From positions 558,001 through 622,000 of the forward strand of contig CAKVOE010000001.1 of NCBI GenBank assembly GCA_934778215.1: a stretch of DNA of 64,000 bases. The letters are read 5' to 3'. Shown one piece after another: positions 1 through 8,312 of the stretch. Origin of the DNA: an uncultured Clostridia bacterium (lineage in GTDB: Bacteria > Bacillota > Clostridia > Christensenellales > UBA1242). Below the pieces are notes generated by a model. The model made no database searches. It had not been told where the DNA came from and saw only the letters and a program-made list of their open reading frames with translations. The position numbers and the translations under genes are program-made. Position 1 is the first letter of the stretch; the number at the start of each line of letters is the position of its first letter.

Positions 1-531
1 AATTTTCTGGTCTGTCAAAGAAAGACCATGCTCTTTTTCGCCATTTTCTTTTTCTACCGATGTCGGGTCGCTGAAACCCTCCATACCTTCTTTCACTTCA
101 TTTGCTTCACTATTTTTAAGCACTCTTTCATTTTCGTTAATTTCAGCGAATTTTCCCTCTTCACAAAAATTTTTATCGGTATTCTCATTTCCATAGTCTT
201 CAAAAATTGTCTGCAATTTGGCGTTTTCATCGGCATCGGGGAAAAACTTGCAAGCCTTCGCTTCTTCCAAGTCTTTCGGCTCCACAGTTTTTCCCTCTTC
301 CCGATTTTCAAAACTACATTTATTAGGCTCTGGGGGACAAACCTTATCCAGACTCCCGCAAGCAAAATTATCTACACCTTGCTTTTTCTCTTCTTCTGCA
401 AGTTTACCACCGTCATGTCCTTCCCCAACCTTATATTTTGCTAACTCTTGACACTTTTTGGTAAACTCTCGCTCCAAATTTTCATAGGAACGCAACAAAC
501 TTTCTGCATCTTTAAACTTTCCAAAATCCAT
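1..531 (-). CDS. Phage scaffold-like protein, 3' end beyond the window
   Basis: The minus strand is open from an ATG at 531 to the left edge, 177 codons with no stop, so the 3' end lies outside the window. The ribosome binding site AGGAAAAGG lies at about 537-545. The N-terminus begins MDFGKFKDAESLLRSYENLE and continues with EFTKKCQELAKYK. This K(F)K..E.L..(A)Y..LE.EFTKK(C/R)Q pattern is typical of capsid scaffolding proteins that follow the portal gene in phages of Gram-positive hosts. The rest is very acidic and low in complexity (Glu, Asn, Lys, Asp), with several Cys. It follows the portal gene by about 23 bases, so the two are probably cotranscribed. Role as scaffold is inferred from the N-terminal pattern and gene order; the missing C-terminus could change the call. 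Confidence 0.6.
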   Translation of the reverse strand, partial: MDFGKFKDAESLLRSYENLEREFTKKCQELAKYKVGEGHDGGKLAEEEKKQGVDNFACGSLDKVCPPEPNKCSFENREEGKTVEPKDLEEAKACKFFPDADENAKLQTIFEDYGNENTDKNFCEEGKFAEINENERVLKNSEANEVKEGMEGFSDPTSVEKENGEKEHGLSLTDQKI

Positions 532-554
532 TATTTACCTTTTCCTAAATTTTT

Positions 555-3008
555 TTATTCGCTTAAAATTCCCTCTTTTTCCATCTTCAAAAAACTACGA
601 TGCTCTCTAATGTGTTGCAAAATCTTCTCTTGCTTGTTATTTTTTATGCCATTTTGCTCCAACAAATATTTTGTATGCTCTTTAATGTGCAACTCGTGGT
701 TATCAATTTCTAAAACGCAAATATCGTCACTGGTTGCGTTTTCTAGTTTTGCTCTCGAAATCTGCAACGCCGACTCGTCCGCCCCGCTCTCCCAGTTGCC
801 AAACCCCAGCATCTCAATAACCTTCGACTTCGTTCGCTCATCTAGTTTGCCATCGCCATTTTGCAAAATGCCATATTTTAACAGTTCTAGCACCATCTGC
901 TTACGGCTCGCCAAACTCTCATTCAACTCATTAGAAGTTTCAAGCACAATATCGTCAGACGAAATATCGCTTTTAGACCAATAAAACACCTGCAAACGCC
1001 CGCACTCGTCAGTAATTTTGCCAAGTTTTTTGCTTTCGGCGTACTTTTTGTACATAGAGAGCACCATTTTAGCAATTTTTAGCATAGCAGTACGGATGTT
1101 TTCTGCGGTAACAGATAATCTGGTGTCGTCTTGCTCTATAAGCAAACTAATAGCCGTACCCGAATTAACTTGGCTTGGCAAGGTAGAATTTCGCATAAGT
1201 TCAGACACGCCACTAACCGAAATCAACTCGTTAGAAAGTCGCTCTTCCTCTTCCGATAACTCCCTAGGCACGCTCCCGGCGTCCATAAAATGCGGAACGC
1301 TCGACCCGCTTCTATACACTAACACCTTGCCCGCTGTTAGCCCGTCCGTTTCTAGTTCGTCAAGGTCAACCGAGCCTTCTTCAACGGCAAGCACGCCCCC
1401 GCAAAGTCTACCAATACATTCAAGTTTTCTATTTTTAACAGCATTATACGCCCGCTGAATAGGAATGCACCTCTCCACCACGCTCACGCCCCAAAAATCT
1501 CCCACCACACGGTTAGACACCTGCTTAACAAAAGGATATTTTTCATAAGGCATATCGCCATCAAAAACGAGTTTGTCGCCCGCCACCACACTAAGCCTGC
1601 CACTCGGAAACTCCTCGCACGGTGCCACCCAACGCTCAATTACAATGGCCTGATTTTCGCAAGTTTCGCCCAGCACCCGCTTAACATTGCTTTTGCCCGA
1701 AAAAAAGTTGTCGGTTGTAAAAGACGACAAACTTACCGAATTAATATTTTCGCCCGCAACATCTACTCCATAGTGCGACTTTATAACAAGCTTATCCACC
1801 GCCCGTGCATGAATTATGCTTGGCTGTTCTTCTATGTCAAAAATACTCGCATTTTCTGGAAAAATCTCAAAAGGCGAACACACCGACACCACCACATCGC
1901 CATCAAAAATAGGCTCTAAGTCGTTGGTTAACCCCAAAAACCTACTTTCATTTGGCAAAATTCGCTCAATTTCAACAATTTGTTCGTCCGTTAGCCCAAA
2001 CTTTGTGCGTACAGAAATTAGCGCATCGCTAAAACTAGCAACAATTCTACATGGCTTGCTAATCCTTTCGCTTTTGGTCGCAATATCGTTATTTTCTTCA
2101 CTTTTAGTAATTTCTTTGGTTAATTCTACCATTTTTTCAGGTTTAAAAACACTTGCAGAGTTTTCCAAGTTTTCTTCATTACCCATTTCTTTTGGTAAAT
2201 TGTAACCGCTTTCAACCATAGTTTCCAGGTAATTTATCACATCAGGCGAAAACTCTCTAAATTTTTCAACCGTTTCGGTGTCATAAATTTCGCCATTTTT
2301 GCCCTTGTAGCCCACAATCACGCCGGCGTTGTCGTCCCACACCACCTTATAAAAGGCAGTTCCCGTAACCTCGCTCCACATAGTAGCATCGCTAACGACA
2401 TTCGAAATATCCAAAGAGTTCGACACCGACTCCAAAATCTTTTTCGACAATTTTGCCGTTTCCAAATCGCTTTCAGAGGGACTTGCAGGCCTAACCCCCA
2501 TGGTAGGTCTAACCCGCCCAAGTTTTGCAAGCCTAGACTCCACAATGGGTGCAATGTGGTTAAAAACCTCCCTCGACTCCGATGCCGATCGCCTGTCATA
2601 CTCCGCAATCTCGCCCGATGGCGTAACAAAACTAAACTGGTTGCCCACCAAAAAATTCATATTTAGTAGCCAACTCTGCTCCACCGCTCGGCGTTCTTCC
2701 TTTCGCTTCAAATAATCGTCTTTAATTTCTTGCACCAGTTGCTCTTCTCTTAATTTTTGGTCACGAGCAAACTCGCCTTTTCCTAACTCTTCATTTTTTT
2801 GTTTTTTTAATGCCTTTTCGCTAACTTTTCTCATCTTCATTACGACCCCCGCCAAATTATTTTTTTTGTTTTTAGAGGTTTTGGGTTCATTTCCAATCTT
2901 GCCCACCACTCCCGCAAAACTATTAATTTTGCCCAAACGCCCGCCTTTTTCCAAAACTTCTTCTATTTTTTCCTTTTGGAAATTATATAAATTACCAAAC
3001 TCCTTCAT
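555..3008 (-). CDS. Phage portal protein
   Basis: Portal proteins form the dodecameric ring at one capsid vertex through which DNA enters. The ATG at 3008 is preceded by TAAGGAG at 3014-3020; an in-frame GTG at 3014 lies inside that site and is not used, giving 817 residues. The first ~105 residues are a Lys/Glu-rich extension with two short look-alike inserts (SFAGVVGKIG and NLAGVVMKM). The conserved portal core starts near ERRAVEQSWLLNMNFLVGNQ and continues through SREVFNHIAPIVESRLAKLG, a CSPFEIFPENAS segment and VRRVLGE-like strands, as in P22-type portals of clostridial phages. Length is somewhat above the usual ~600-700 because of the N-terminal extension. Operon neighbours are the TerS-like gene upstream (17-base gap) and the scaffold-like gene downstream. 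Confidence 0.85.
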   Translation of the reverse strand: MKEFGNLYNFQKEKIEEVLEKGGRLGKINSFAGVVGKIGNEPKTSKNKKNNLAGVVMKMRKVSEKALKKQKNEELGKGEFARDQKLREEQLVQEIKDDYLKRKEERRAVEQSWLLNMNFLVGNQFSFVTPSGEIAEYDRRSASESREVFNHIAPIVESRLAKLGRVRPTMGVRPASPSESDLETAKLSKKILESVSNSLDISNVVSDATMWSEVTGTAFYKVVWDDNAGVIVGYKGKNGEIYDTETVEKFREFSPDVINYLETMVESGYNLPKEMGNEENLENSASVFKPEKMVELTKEITKSEENNDIATKSERISKPCRIVASFSDALISVRTKFGLTDEQIVEIERILPNESRFLGLTNDLEPIFDGDVVVSVCSPFEIFPENASIFDIEEQPSIIHARAVDKLVIKSHYGVDVAGENINSVSLSSFTTDNFFSGKSNVKRVLGETCENQAIVIERWVAPCEEFPSGRLSVVAGDKLVFDGDMPYEKYPFVKQVSNRVVGDFWGVSVVERCIPIQRAYNAVKNRKLECIGRLCGGVLAVEEGSVDLDELETDGLTAGKVLVYRSGSSVPHFMDAGSVPRELSEEEERLSNELISVSGVSELMRNSTLPSQVNSGTAISLLIEQDDTRLSVTAENIRTAMLKIAKMVLSMYKKYAESKKLGKITDECGRLQVFYWSKSDISSDDIVLETSNELNESLASRKQMVLELLKYGILQNGDGKLDERTKSKVIEMLGFGNWESGADESALQISRAKLENATSDDICVLEIDNHELHIKEHTKYLLEQNGIKNNKQEKILQHIREHRSFLKMEKEGILSE

Positions 3009-3024
3009 ACTCACTCCTTAATAA

Positions 3025-3858
3025 CTAAATCTCATCACCGCCCAAAATGCGTTTAACTAACTCTGCCTTTCGCCTTTCCAATTCGCTATTAGACATGTTC
3101 CTAATTTCGCTCACAATTCCAACGGCGTCATTATTTTTCTTCTCGTTTAGTTCAAGCAGTAGTTTTACGGCGCTCATATCGGGCGGATTATATTTTTTAG
3201 AAACCTTACGCTTAACACAAACCATCTTAGATTCCACCTCGCCAATTTTTTTACACAAATTAGTATGCTTGGAGTTTTTTTCATCGCAAGAGTTTTCATC
3301 GCAAACTTCCAGCCAGCCTACGTTACCACTTGTAACCTTTTCAAACTCGCCGTCAAAAAACCTAAAAACAAAATTTTCCGCATTTTTAATATCAATCTCG
3401 CCAAAAGGCAAAATAATCTTTTCTCCCGCCTTGCACAAAACGGGGCGAAACTCCTTATTTTTAAGTTCAAAGTCCTCGCTAAGTTCAATGTAATCGCCAC
3501 CCTTCGCACGCTTCAAAACCAACTCATCAAGCGTATCCGAAATATTTTTATCTTTTCTCACATTCCCTCCTTCAAAACCATTATTGTAGTCAGCAAAATT
3601 ATTTGTTTCTTTACTTTGTTCATAAAAACAATTTTCGCCTATTTCCTTTCTAGCATTGCTTATTCTCTTTTTACCCCCGCCAACCGACTTCTCCTTAGTT
3701 TCTTTTTCAAAATTATTACAGCAGTCAGCAAAATTATTTGTATCTTTACTTTGCTCATAAAAACAATTTTCGCCTATTTTCTTTCTAGCATTGCTTATCC
3801 TCTTTTTAGCCCCGTCAAACTCTTCTCTCTTATTTTCTTTTTCAAAATTATTAACCAT
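3025..3858 (-). CDS. Putative terminase small subunit with tandem-repeat N-terminus
   Basis: Start ATG at 3858 is preceded directly by AGAGGTGAT; the upstream TTG at 3870 is part of the longer open frame but has no site of its own. Product is 277 residues. Residues ~3-90 are two tandem 45-residue units (each with NNFEKE, KKRISNARK and ENCFYEQSK) encoded by a 135-bp direct repeat. The C-terminal half has ELVLKRAKGGDYIEL and, later, VKRKVSKKYNPPDMSAVKLL, matching the 'KRAxG-Y-xE ... VxKKxxPPDxxAxxFxL' pattern of many small terminases, which recognise packaging sites and load TerL. The usual N-terminal HTH is not seen; the repeats sit where it would be. TerS normally adjoins TerL, whereas here a DUF6291-like gene lies between. 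The call rests on the C-terminal pattern and neighbours. Confidence 0.45.
   Translation of the reverse strand: MVNNFEKENKREEFDGAKKRISNARKKIGENCFYEQSKDTNNFADCCNNFEKETKEKSVGGGKKRISNARKEIGENCFYEQSKETNNFADYNNGFEGGNVRKDKNISDTLDELVLKRAKGGDYIELSEDFELKNKEFRPVLCKAGEKIILPFGEIDIKNAENFVFRFFDGEFEKVTSGNVGWLEVCDENSCDEKNSKHTNLCKKIGEVESKMVCVKRKVSKKYNPPDMSAVKLLLELNEKKNNDAVGIVSEIRNMSNSELERRKAELVKRILGGDEI
3578..3847 (-). repeat. 135-bp tandem direct repeat inside the TerS-like gene
   Basis: Two in-frame copies with a 135-base offset (for example GCAGTCAGCAAAATT-like text at 3586 and 3721) encode two 45-residue units. Copies differ at scattered bases but keep frame. Confidence 0.85.
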
Positions 3859-3895
3859 ATCACCTCTCAAAAAAGCCTATCAATTGTTCAATCGC

Positions 3896-3924
3896 ACTAT
3901 ACACCCATATTTTTCACTTTGCAA
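3896..3924 (-). promoter_or_regulatory. Promoter of the TerS-like/portal/scaffold operon
   Basis: On the minus strand TTGCAA (3919-3924) and TATAGT (3896-3901) are separated by 17 bases, about 38 bases before the ATG at 3858. Just upstream of the -35 lies AAGTGACACAA, which recurs at two other places (see the promoter candidates at 4186 and 13302) and may bind a regulator. Confidence 0.55.
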
Positions 3925-4021
3925 AAATTTGTGTCACTTTTTAACCAAAAATTTTTTAAATTTTTTTCAAAAGCAAAAATATTTCCCTCCACCTACCTAA
4001 ACTAACGGGCGTTCCGCCCGT

Positions 4022-4095
4022 TGTAGGGCGGGGAAATCTTCCCCGCCGTAACCTTATATACCACTACCGCAACAATCACTTACTTAAACCTATTG
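4022..4095 (+). repeat. R1 element, truncated copy
   Basis: One end of the R1 repeat: a small palindrome (ACGGGC...GCCCGT, 4003-4021), then TGTAG and the hairpin GGCGGGGA...TCCCCGCC, then the conserved GTAACCTTATATACCACTAC and CACTTACTTAAACCTATTG text. No matching right end follows before the next element at 4316, so the copy is truncated. Confidence 0.75.
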
Positions 4096-4185
4096 ACACG
4101 AAAAAAACCACAAAAAATATGTTGTTCATATATTTAAAAATAAATTTTTTCCAACCCCACTTTAAATACCACCCTCACAAAAAGC

Positions 4186-4214
4186 ACTATACACCACACA
4201 TTTTCTCTTTGCGT
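4186..4214 (-). promoter_or_regulatory. Second copy of the promoter-like block, orphan
   Basis: Minus-strand TATAGT (4186-4191) with a weaker -35 ACGCAA (4209-4214) at 17 bases, again with AAGTGACACAA just upstream. It shares GCACTATACACC and GTGTCACTTT text with 3893-3940. No gene start lies directly downstream; the truncated R1 copy does. The pair [promoter block, ~60 bases, palindrome, R1 end] occurs twice in 400 bases, suggesting an old duplication. Confidence 0.35.
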
Positions 4215-4284
4215 GAAATTGTGTCACTTTCACAAAAAAACCATCAAAAAAATTTTTTACTACTAAAACACATAATCGTTTCCC

Positions 4285-4306
4285 CCGTCCGGTTTCGAGC
4301 GGACGG
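4285..4306. repeat. R3 GC-rich palindrome
   Basis: CCGTCC...GGACGG with a ten-base loop, directly outside the left end of the R1 copy at 4316. Confidence 0.7.
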
Positions 4307-4315
4307 AACTTTTCA

Positions 4316-4513
4316 TGTAGGGCGGGGAAACCTTCCCCGCCGTAACCTTATATACCACTACCGAAACAATCACTTACTTAAACATATTGGTAATATTATT
4401 TCCCAAAAAATGAATATCAAATTTTAATTGAATATCACACCTATATCTTTAAGCAAAAACTTATGGCGTATCGACAAATAAGGTCACGGCGGGGATACTA
4501 TCCCCGCCCTACA
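4316..4513 (+). repeat. R1 foldback repeat, full copy (198 bp)
   Basis: Ends are TGTAG + hairpin GGCGGGGA...TCCCCGCC on the left and the inverse, hairpin + CTACA, on the right, so the element is bounded by inverted GTAG-hairpins. The core is AT-rich and itself partly self-complementary. Its core is the reverse complement of the core at 13951-14148. No open frame of note is inside. This layout matches REPIN/BIME elements, which need a RAYT transposase in trans; none is in the window. Confidence 0.8.
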
Positions 4514-4569
4514 AAACGGACTATGCTCATTTTATTTTATGGTTAATTTATCTTACGCCATAGCATAAC

Positions 4570-4745
4570 AACCCCCAATCAAAGCCCCACACCCAGCAGG
4601 TTTGATTAGATTTTATAGGAAAAACACCCAACACAGGTTGCCGACTAGGTTACCCTGTCGGCGTTCTGTTTTGGGGGTTTTTACATAAAAGATAATTAAA
4701 GATGCGGACAACTGGTCTGCCGGCGGAGGTTTCCAGCCGGCGGAC
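4570..4745 (-). terminator. R2 hairpin plus R3 palindrome, 3' of the DUF6291-like gene
   Basis: Read on the minus strand from the stop codon at 4759: palindrome R3 (4714-4745, GGTCTGCCGGC...GCCGGCGGACC), then CGCATCTTTAATTATC, then a long hairpin (about 4619-4683) with inner stem GCCGAC/GTCGGC, an interior loop and an outer stem, followed by a short T-tract and CTAATCAAACC. The strong stem followed by T's would work as an intrinsic terminator on this strand. The same module recurs at 10650, 13745, 14155, 54516 and 55021. Confidence 0.6.
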
Positions 4746-4758
4746 CACTTCTCCTTCT

Positions 4759-6183
4759 CTACATCTCCACATTATCCAAATCGCTATAAACATTGTTAAA
4801 ATCCATTCGGCTTTTATCCCTTTCACTGCTGGGTCTATATAAATCTTTCTTTTTGGTAAAATGCGTACCATTCAAAAACCTTTCCTTTTCTGCACTTTCC
4901 CCACCCAAAACCTTTTTACCCTTTACCAAACCGCTCTCGACATTATCCGCCATTTTCCTATAATGCCACTCCAAACACTTCGCCTGCCAATCTATAATAA
5001 TGTTGCCACCAACCCTCCACCCCTTGCTCTTATAAAAATAATAAAAAGCCTTTGCGTCCACACACAAATTGTTTTTTGTTACAAATTCTTCAATGTCGGA
5101 TAACACAATTTTGTTATCAATCATTCCTTTACCCGCAAAATTTTCTTCTTTTTCTTTTTCTTCACATTCTTTTTCTTTTAACTTCTTTGTAATATTTTTT
5201 ATTTTTATTTTATAAGGATATATATTATGCGTTACAATTTTCGCCCGATTTTGCCCGATTTGGACAGATTTGGACAGATTCTGCCCGATTTTGCCCGATT
5301 TTGTACAATTTGAGTCAAAAACTTTTTGTTTATGAAAAACTTTTCCAAAATTATTTTTAATAAAATCAACGGCTCTAAAAAATTTCGATGTCATCTCTTT
5401 TGGCATCAAACCAACCGCTTCAAAATTTCGAGCATTAACGCAAGCCCTAGCGCCAGACCTACCACTGCCCACAATTTTTTTATTAATTTGAAAACTATCC
5501 CCGCCAACTTTTTTATTAGATACCACACCTTCTGTGCATTTTCCGCTTTCATTGTCCCCCCTATTATATATATAATATTTTTCATTATTAGAAATCGCCG
5601 TATCGACCTTTACCAAACCCTCCACAAAGCCTTCCGCTCCACCTAGCAAATTACTTTTTTCGTCACAACTAACCACACTTGCAACACCACTTTCTGCACT
5701 ACCGCTTACAACTCCACCTACAACACCACTTGTTACTCTGCTCATTTCACCGCCTACTTTATCACTAATTACTCCACTTGTTGCTCCACTCGTTTCATCA
5801 TCTACTTTATCACTAATTGCTCCACTCATTTTTCCGCTTACTCTATCACTAATTGCTCCGCTCATTTCTCCGCTTACTCTATCACTAATTGCTTCACTTG
5901 TTGCCACACCACTTGTCACGCCAACAGTTTCTCCGTTTGTCACGCTAATCGTTTCTCCGCTTGCAACCACACTTTCTACACTTTTAACCACTCCGCCAAC
6001 AACTTTCTTTTTCAAATATTCAAAAGCGGTCAACTCTTTTTTATTAAGTGTCGACACATTGCACTCTCCCGTAAACACCAAGCCACAAAGAGCGTCCATA
6101 ACTCGCCACCTAGATATATCCGAACGCAACTGTGCAAGCACCGCATAAAAACTATCGTTAAAATAAAACCCATACATTCCCAT
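4759..6183 (-). CDS. DUF6291/DnaD-like phage replication-type protein
   Basis: I choose ATG 6183 because GGGGG (6193-6197) lies nine bases upstream; the 33 further in-frame residues are hydrophobic and have no ribosome binding site. This gives 474 residues. The N-terminus (MGMYGFYFNDSFYAVLAQL, then RWRVMDALCGLVFTGE) resembles the 'FYxSFxxAIxxL...RxxVYDAIxxY' domain of DUF6291. The C-terminus (IEEFVTKNNLCVDAKAFYYF, KSKGWRVGGNIIIDWQAKCL) resembles the C-terminal DnaD-like region of phage replication proteins. Between them lies a long Ser/Gly/Val-rich linker with 12-residue tandem repeats (SGAISDRVSGEM type, DNA about 5740-5925) and a DNA repeat of GCCCGATTTTG type (about 5240-5310). Position between terminase and TerS/portal is unusual for a replication gene. 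Confidence 0.55.
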   Translation of the reverse strand: MGMYGFYFNDSFYAVLAQLRSDISRWRVMDALCGLVFTGECNVSTLNKKELTAFEYLKKKVVGGVVKSVESVVASGETISVTNGETVGVTSGVATSEAISDRVSGEMSGAISDRVSGKMSGAISDKVDDETSGATSGVISDKVGGEMSRVTSGVVGGVVSGSAESGVASVVSCDEKSNLLGGAEGFVEGLVKVDTAISNNEKYYIYNRGDNESGKCTEGVVSNKKVGGDSFQINKKIVGSGRSGARACVNARNFEAVGLMPKEMTSKFFRAVDFIKNNFGKVFHKQKVFDSNCTKSGKIGQNLSKSVQIGQNRAKIVTHNIYPYKIKIKNITKKLKEKECEEKEKEENFAGKGMIDNKIVLSDIEEFVTKNNLCVDAKAFYYFYKSKGWRVGGNIIIDWQAKCLEWHYRKMADNVESGLVKGKKVLGGESAEKERFLNGTHFTKKKDLYRPSSERDKSRMDFNNVYSDLDNVEM

Positions 6184-6503
6184 AAATAAATTACCCCCAA
6201 ATAAATAAATTGCAAAAGTGTTTTTGTAAAACTTTCCCCAAAAAAGCCCAAAATAAATAAGGGCAAACGCACAAAAAAACATTAATTATCGTCAATATTT
6301 TTTATATGCACTTACCCCTATATTTTGCCATTTTCCTTACATAAGCAAACTATCAAGCGAACATCTATTTGTCAAAAAGACCCAATTTTCGCCCCAATTT
6401 TGCTGTGTCTAAAATATTTTTGTCGCATTTTTGGGAAAAATTAAGCAATTTGCGACACAAAAATCAAAAATATTTTTAACCAAATTTTGGTTAGTTTAGT
6501 TAG
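6184..6503. other. Intergenic region with an inverted repeat, no gene seen
   Basis: AT-rich 320 bp between the DUF6291-like start and the TerL stop. It holds an inverted repeat TTTGTCGCA (about 6419) ... TTGCGACA (about 6448), and AAATATTTTT text on both sides, followed by TTAGTTTAGTTAGTTAAAAT next to the TerL stop. It may be a terminator, an operator or both; nothing decides this. Confidence 0.4.
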
Positions 6504-8054
6504 TTAAAATGTCCGACCGCTAACCCCAGAAATATGTCTATACAATTTTTCTTTATCCTTTTGTATAATAGTTTTTGGCTCCTCTATTTCTGGGTGCAAA
6601 AACAAATGTCTATTTACATAATATCTCAACTCGTCCATAGAGTGGTCGTCTACCTTAATCGGCAAATCCGCCTTGCCCCAGCGATAATTTTTAATTTCCC
6701 TAATCATATTTACACAAGTCCTAAAAATAAACAGATGTCTATTACCGTTACTGTCGCACAAAAGTCTTTTTATGCGGTTAATTCCTGCAAAAATTTCTTT
6801 GTTTACCTTAGGGTTTACAAAAACGCCAAACTCTCTAAAAAGCGTTGTAACCGACTTTGGGTTATTTAGAGTCGTCTGATTCGCCGCACTGTCAATTAAT
6901 GCGTCCACCCCGCCAAAGCAATTTTTCTTCCAATTTAGCCTTTCGGAAATTTGTTTAATCATTTCGGCGTGATAATCTACCGCCCGCCCCTTTTCAAAAT
7001 GCTCGGCAACCACATAAATATTGCCGGTGTAAGGGTCTACCGCATACCAGTGTGCCGACAGCGGATTATTTAGCCCGGGGTCAATCGAAATATTGTCCTG
7101 CCACTCTGGCGGAATCTCAAACGGGTCAATCACATTTTCGTTTTCGTCAAACTCCGGATACACCAACCGCCCCGAATTAATCATAAACCTGCCGTACTGG
7201 CGTGCCTCTAATTCGTCATCGCTCATAACCGACCGCAAACGCAAAACCTCTTGTTCGCTCAAAAAGGGATTATCCGCCCACGAAAAGAAGGTGTAAAAAA
7301 TCTCGTTATCGTTCGCCTCGTTCAAATAAATTTTATCATACACAAAAGTATGACCCAAAAGTGGCGTCATCGTGCAAAAAATATCCCCGCACTTGTCAAG
7401 CACACGCATCACGCACTCCACATAAATATCTTCGGGTGGCTCCTCGTCAAACCAAACATAGTCCAAACTCGCCCCCTGAAATTTATCTCTGCCCTCTTCA
7501 ACAGACTTAAAACCAATGGTCGAAATCTCGCCCGACACATTTTTTACCAAAATTCGCTCAATTACGCCATTTTCGGGGCTTGCAGAATTTCCCGACTGCA
7601 TCACAATACCCTCAATCCACTCGGGATCCAAAAATTTTAAAATCTTTTTTTGAGCAACATCTTTTTGCACCCTTGTAGAAAGCGACACCACCCAGCCGTC
7701 AGTTTTTGCTTTATTTGTCCGAAAGGGGTGTATGCCCCTTGCCATATACACGCACTCCACCGCCCCGCACTCCGTTTTTCCCGTTCGGTTACCGCCAAAA
7801 ACAAAACGCACTCGCTTTGGCGACTTATGAAACTCCAATTGCTTTGTGTGAACTTTTTTACCAACATTGTAGCCAAAAATTGCAAGATTTTTTCGCCTTT
7901 CAATCTCATTTTTTACAGCAACCAACGATTCCAACTCCCCACGACAACCAAACCCGTCACCAAATGCACCCACAATTTTTTCACTCACTCCCGCCAACTT
8001 TTTGAAATTTTTTTCATTAGAAATATTACTTGCAAAACTATTATTACAATTCAT
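6504..8054 (-). CDS. terL: Phage terminase large subunit
   Basis: The large terminase is the packaging ATPase and nuclease that pumps DNA through the portal. The ATG at 8054 follows TTTGGAGGAATAAAGT, an excellent ribosome binding site. In the 516 residues I see Walker A GGNRTGKT (87-94), Walker B LDYVWFDEEP (197-206), a coupling TMT (228-230), and the RNase H-like nuclease acids: SIDPG (Asp325), ALIDSAAN (Asp388) and DHSMDELRY (Asp470/Asp474). All key residues are present, so the enzyme looks functional. The first ~60 residues are an extension without a recognisable domain, again starting with a KLAGVSEKIVG-like insert. The plus-strand gene at 8313 is divergent. Confidence 0.93.
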   Translation of the reverse strand: MNCNNSFASNISNEKNFKKLAGVSEKIVGAFGDGFGCRGELESLVAVKNEIERRKNLAIFGYNVGKKVHTKQLEFHKSPKRVRFVFGGNRTGKTECGAVECVYMARGIHPFRTNKAKTDGWVVSLSTRVQKDVAQKKILKFLDPEWIEGIVMQSGNSASPENGVIERILVKNVSGEISTIGFKSVEEGRDKFQGASLDYVWFDEEPPEDIYVECVMRVLDKCGDIFCTMTPLLGHTFVYDKIYLNEANDNEIFYTFFSWADNPFLSEQEVLRLRSVMSDDELEARQYGRFMINSGRLVYPEFDENENVIDPFEIPPEWQDNISIDPGLNNPLSAHWYAVDPYTGNIYVVAEHFEKGRAVDYHAEMIKQISERLNWKKNCFGGVDALIDSAANQTTLNNPKSVTTLFREFGVFVNPKVNKEIFAGINRIKRLLCDSNGNRHLFIFRTCVNMIREIKNYRWGKADLPIKVDDHSMDELRYYVNRHLFLHPEIEEPKTIIQKDKEKLYRHISGVSGRTF

Positions 8055-8079
8055 ACTTTATTCCTCCAAAAATTTTTTC

Positions 8080-8139
8080 GCCCGTTAATTAAATATAAAA
8101 TGAAACATTTTAACCAACCCACAATTAGTGTCACACCAC
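8080..8139. repeat. R1/R2 junction fragment in the terL leader
   Basis: This stretch is nearly identical to 10619-10678, where it joins the right hairpin of an R1 copy to the left end of R2 (GCCCGTTAATTAAATATAAA, then ATGAAACATTTTAACCAACC and CAATTAGTGT). Here neither R1 nor R2 is complete. It ends about 12 bases before the terL ribosome binding site, so it now forms part of the terL leader. Confidence 0.7.
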
Positions 8140-8312
8140 TAGCATCCAGACGGCACACCCAACACCATTCAAAAACATCAAATTCGACAAATTGCACATT
8201 ATTACGAAATGCAAAATTGGCAAAAATTATATATAATTAATTAACACAACGCATAATTAATAAATTTTTTTAACAACTACAAAACTCAAACAATTTTTTA
8301 TAGGTGGTAAAA

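Noticed and set aside
3265..4005. 246-codon plus-strand open frame opposite the TerS-like gene
   Set aside because: Shadow of a repeat-bearing minus-strand gene; Phe/Ile/Leu-rich and runs into the promoter block.
4570..4745. R2 as an integron attC site
   Set aside because: It is a long imperfect hairpin, but the expected RYYYAAC/GTTRRRY ends are not placed correctly, and no integrase or cassette array is present.
6419..6460. Phage attachment or replication origin at the GTCGCA/TGCGAC repeat
   Set aside because: Only one inverted repeat, no iterons, and no integrase; a terminator or operator is as likely.
7650..8240. 196-codon plus-strand frame opposite terL
   Set aside because: Antisense to a highly conserved gene; no ribosome binding site; ends in repeat DNA.
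8304..8312. GTG start for the membrane protein at 8313
   Set aside because: The GTG is part of the AGGTGG ribosome binding site of ATG 8313.
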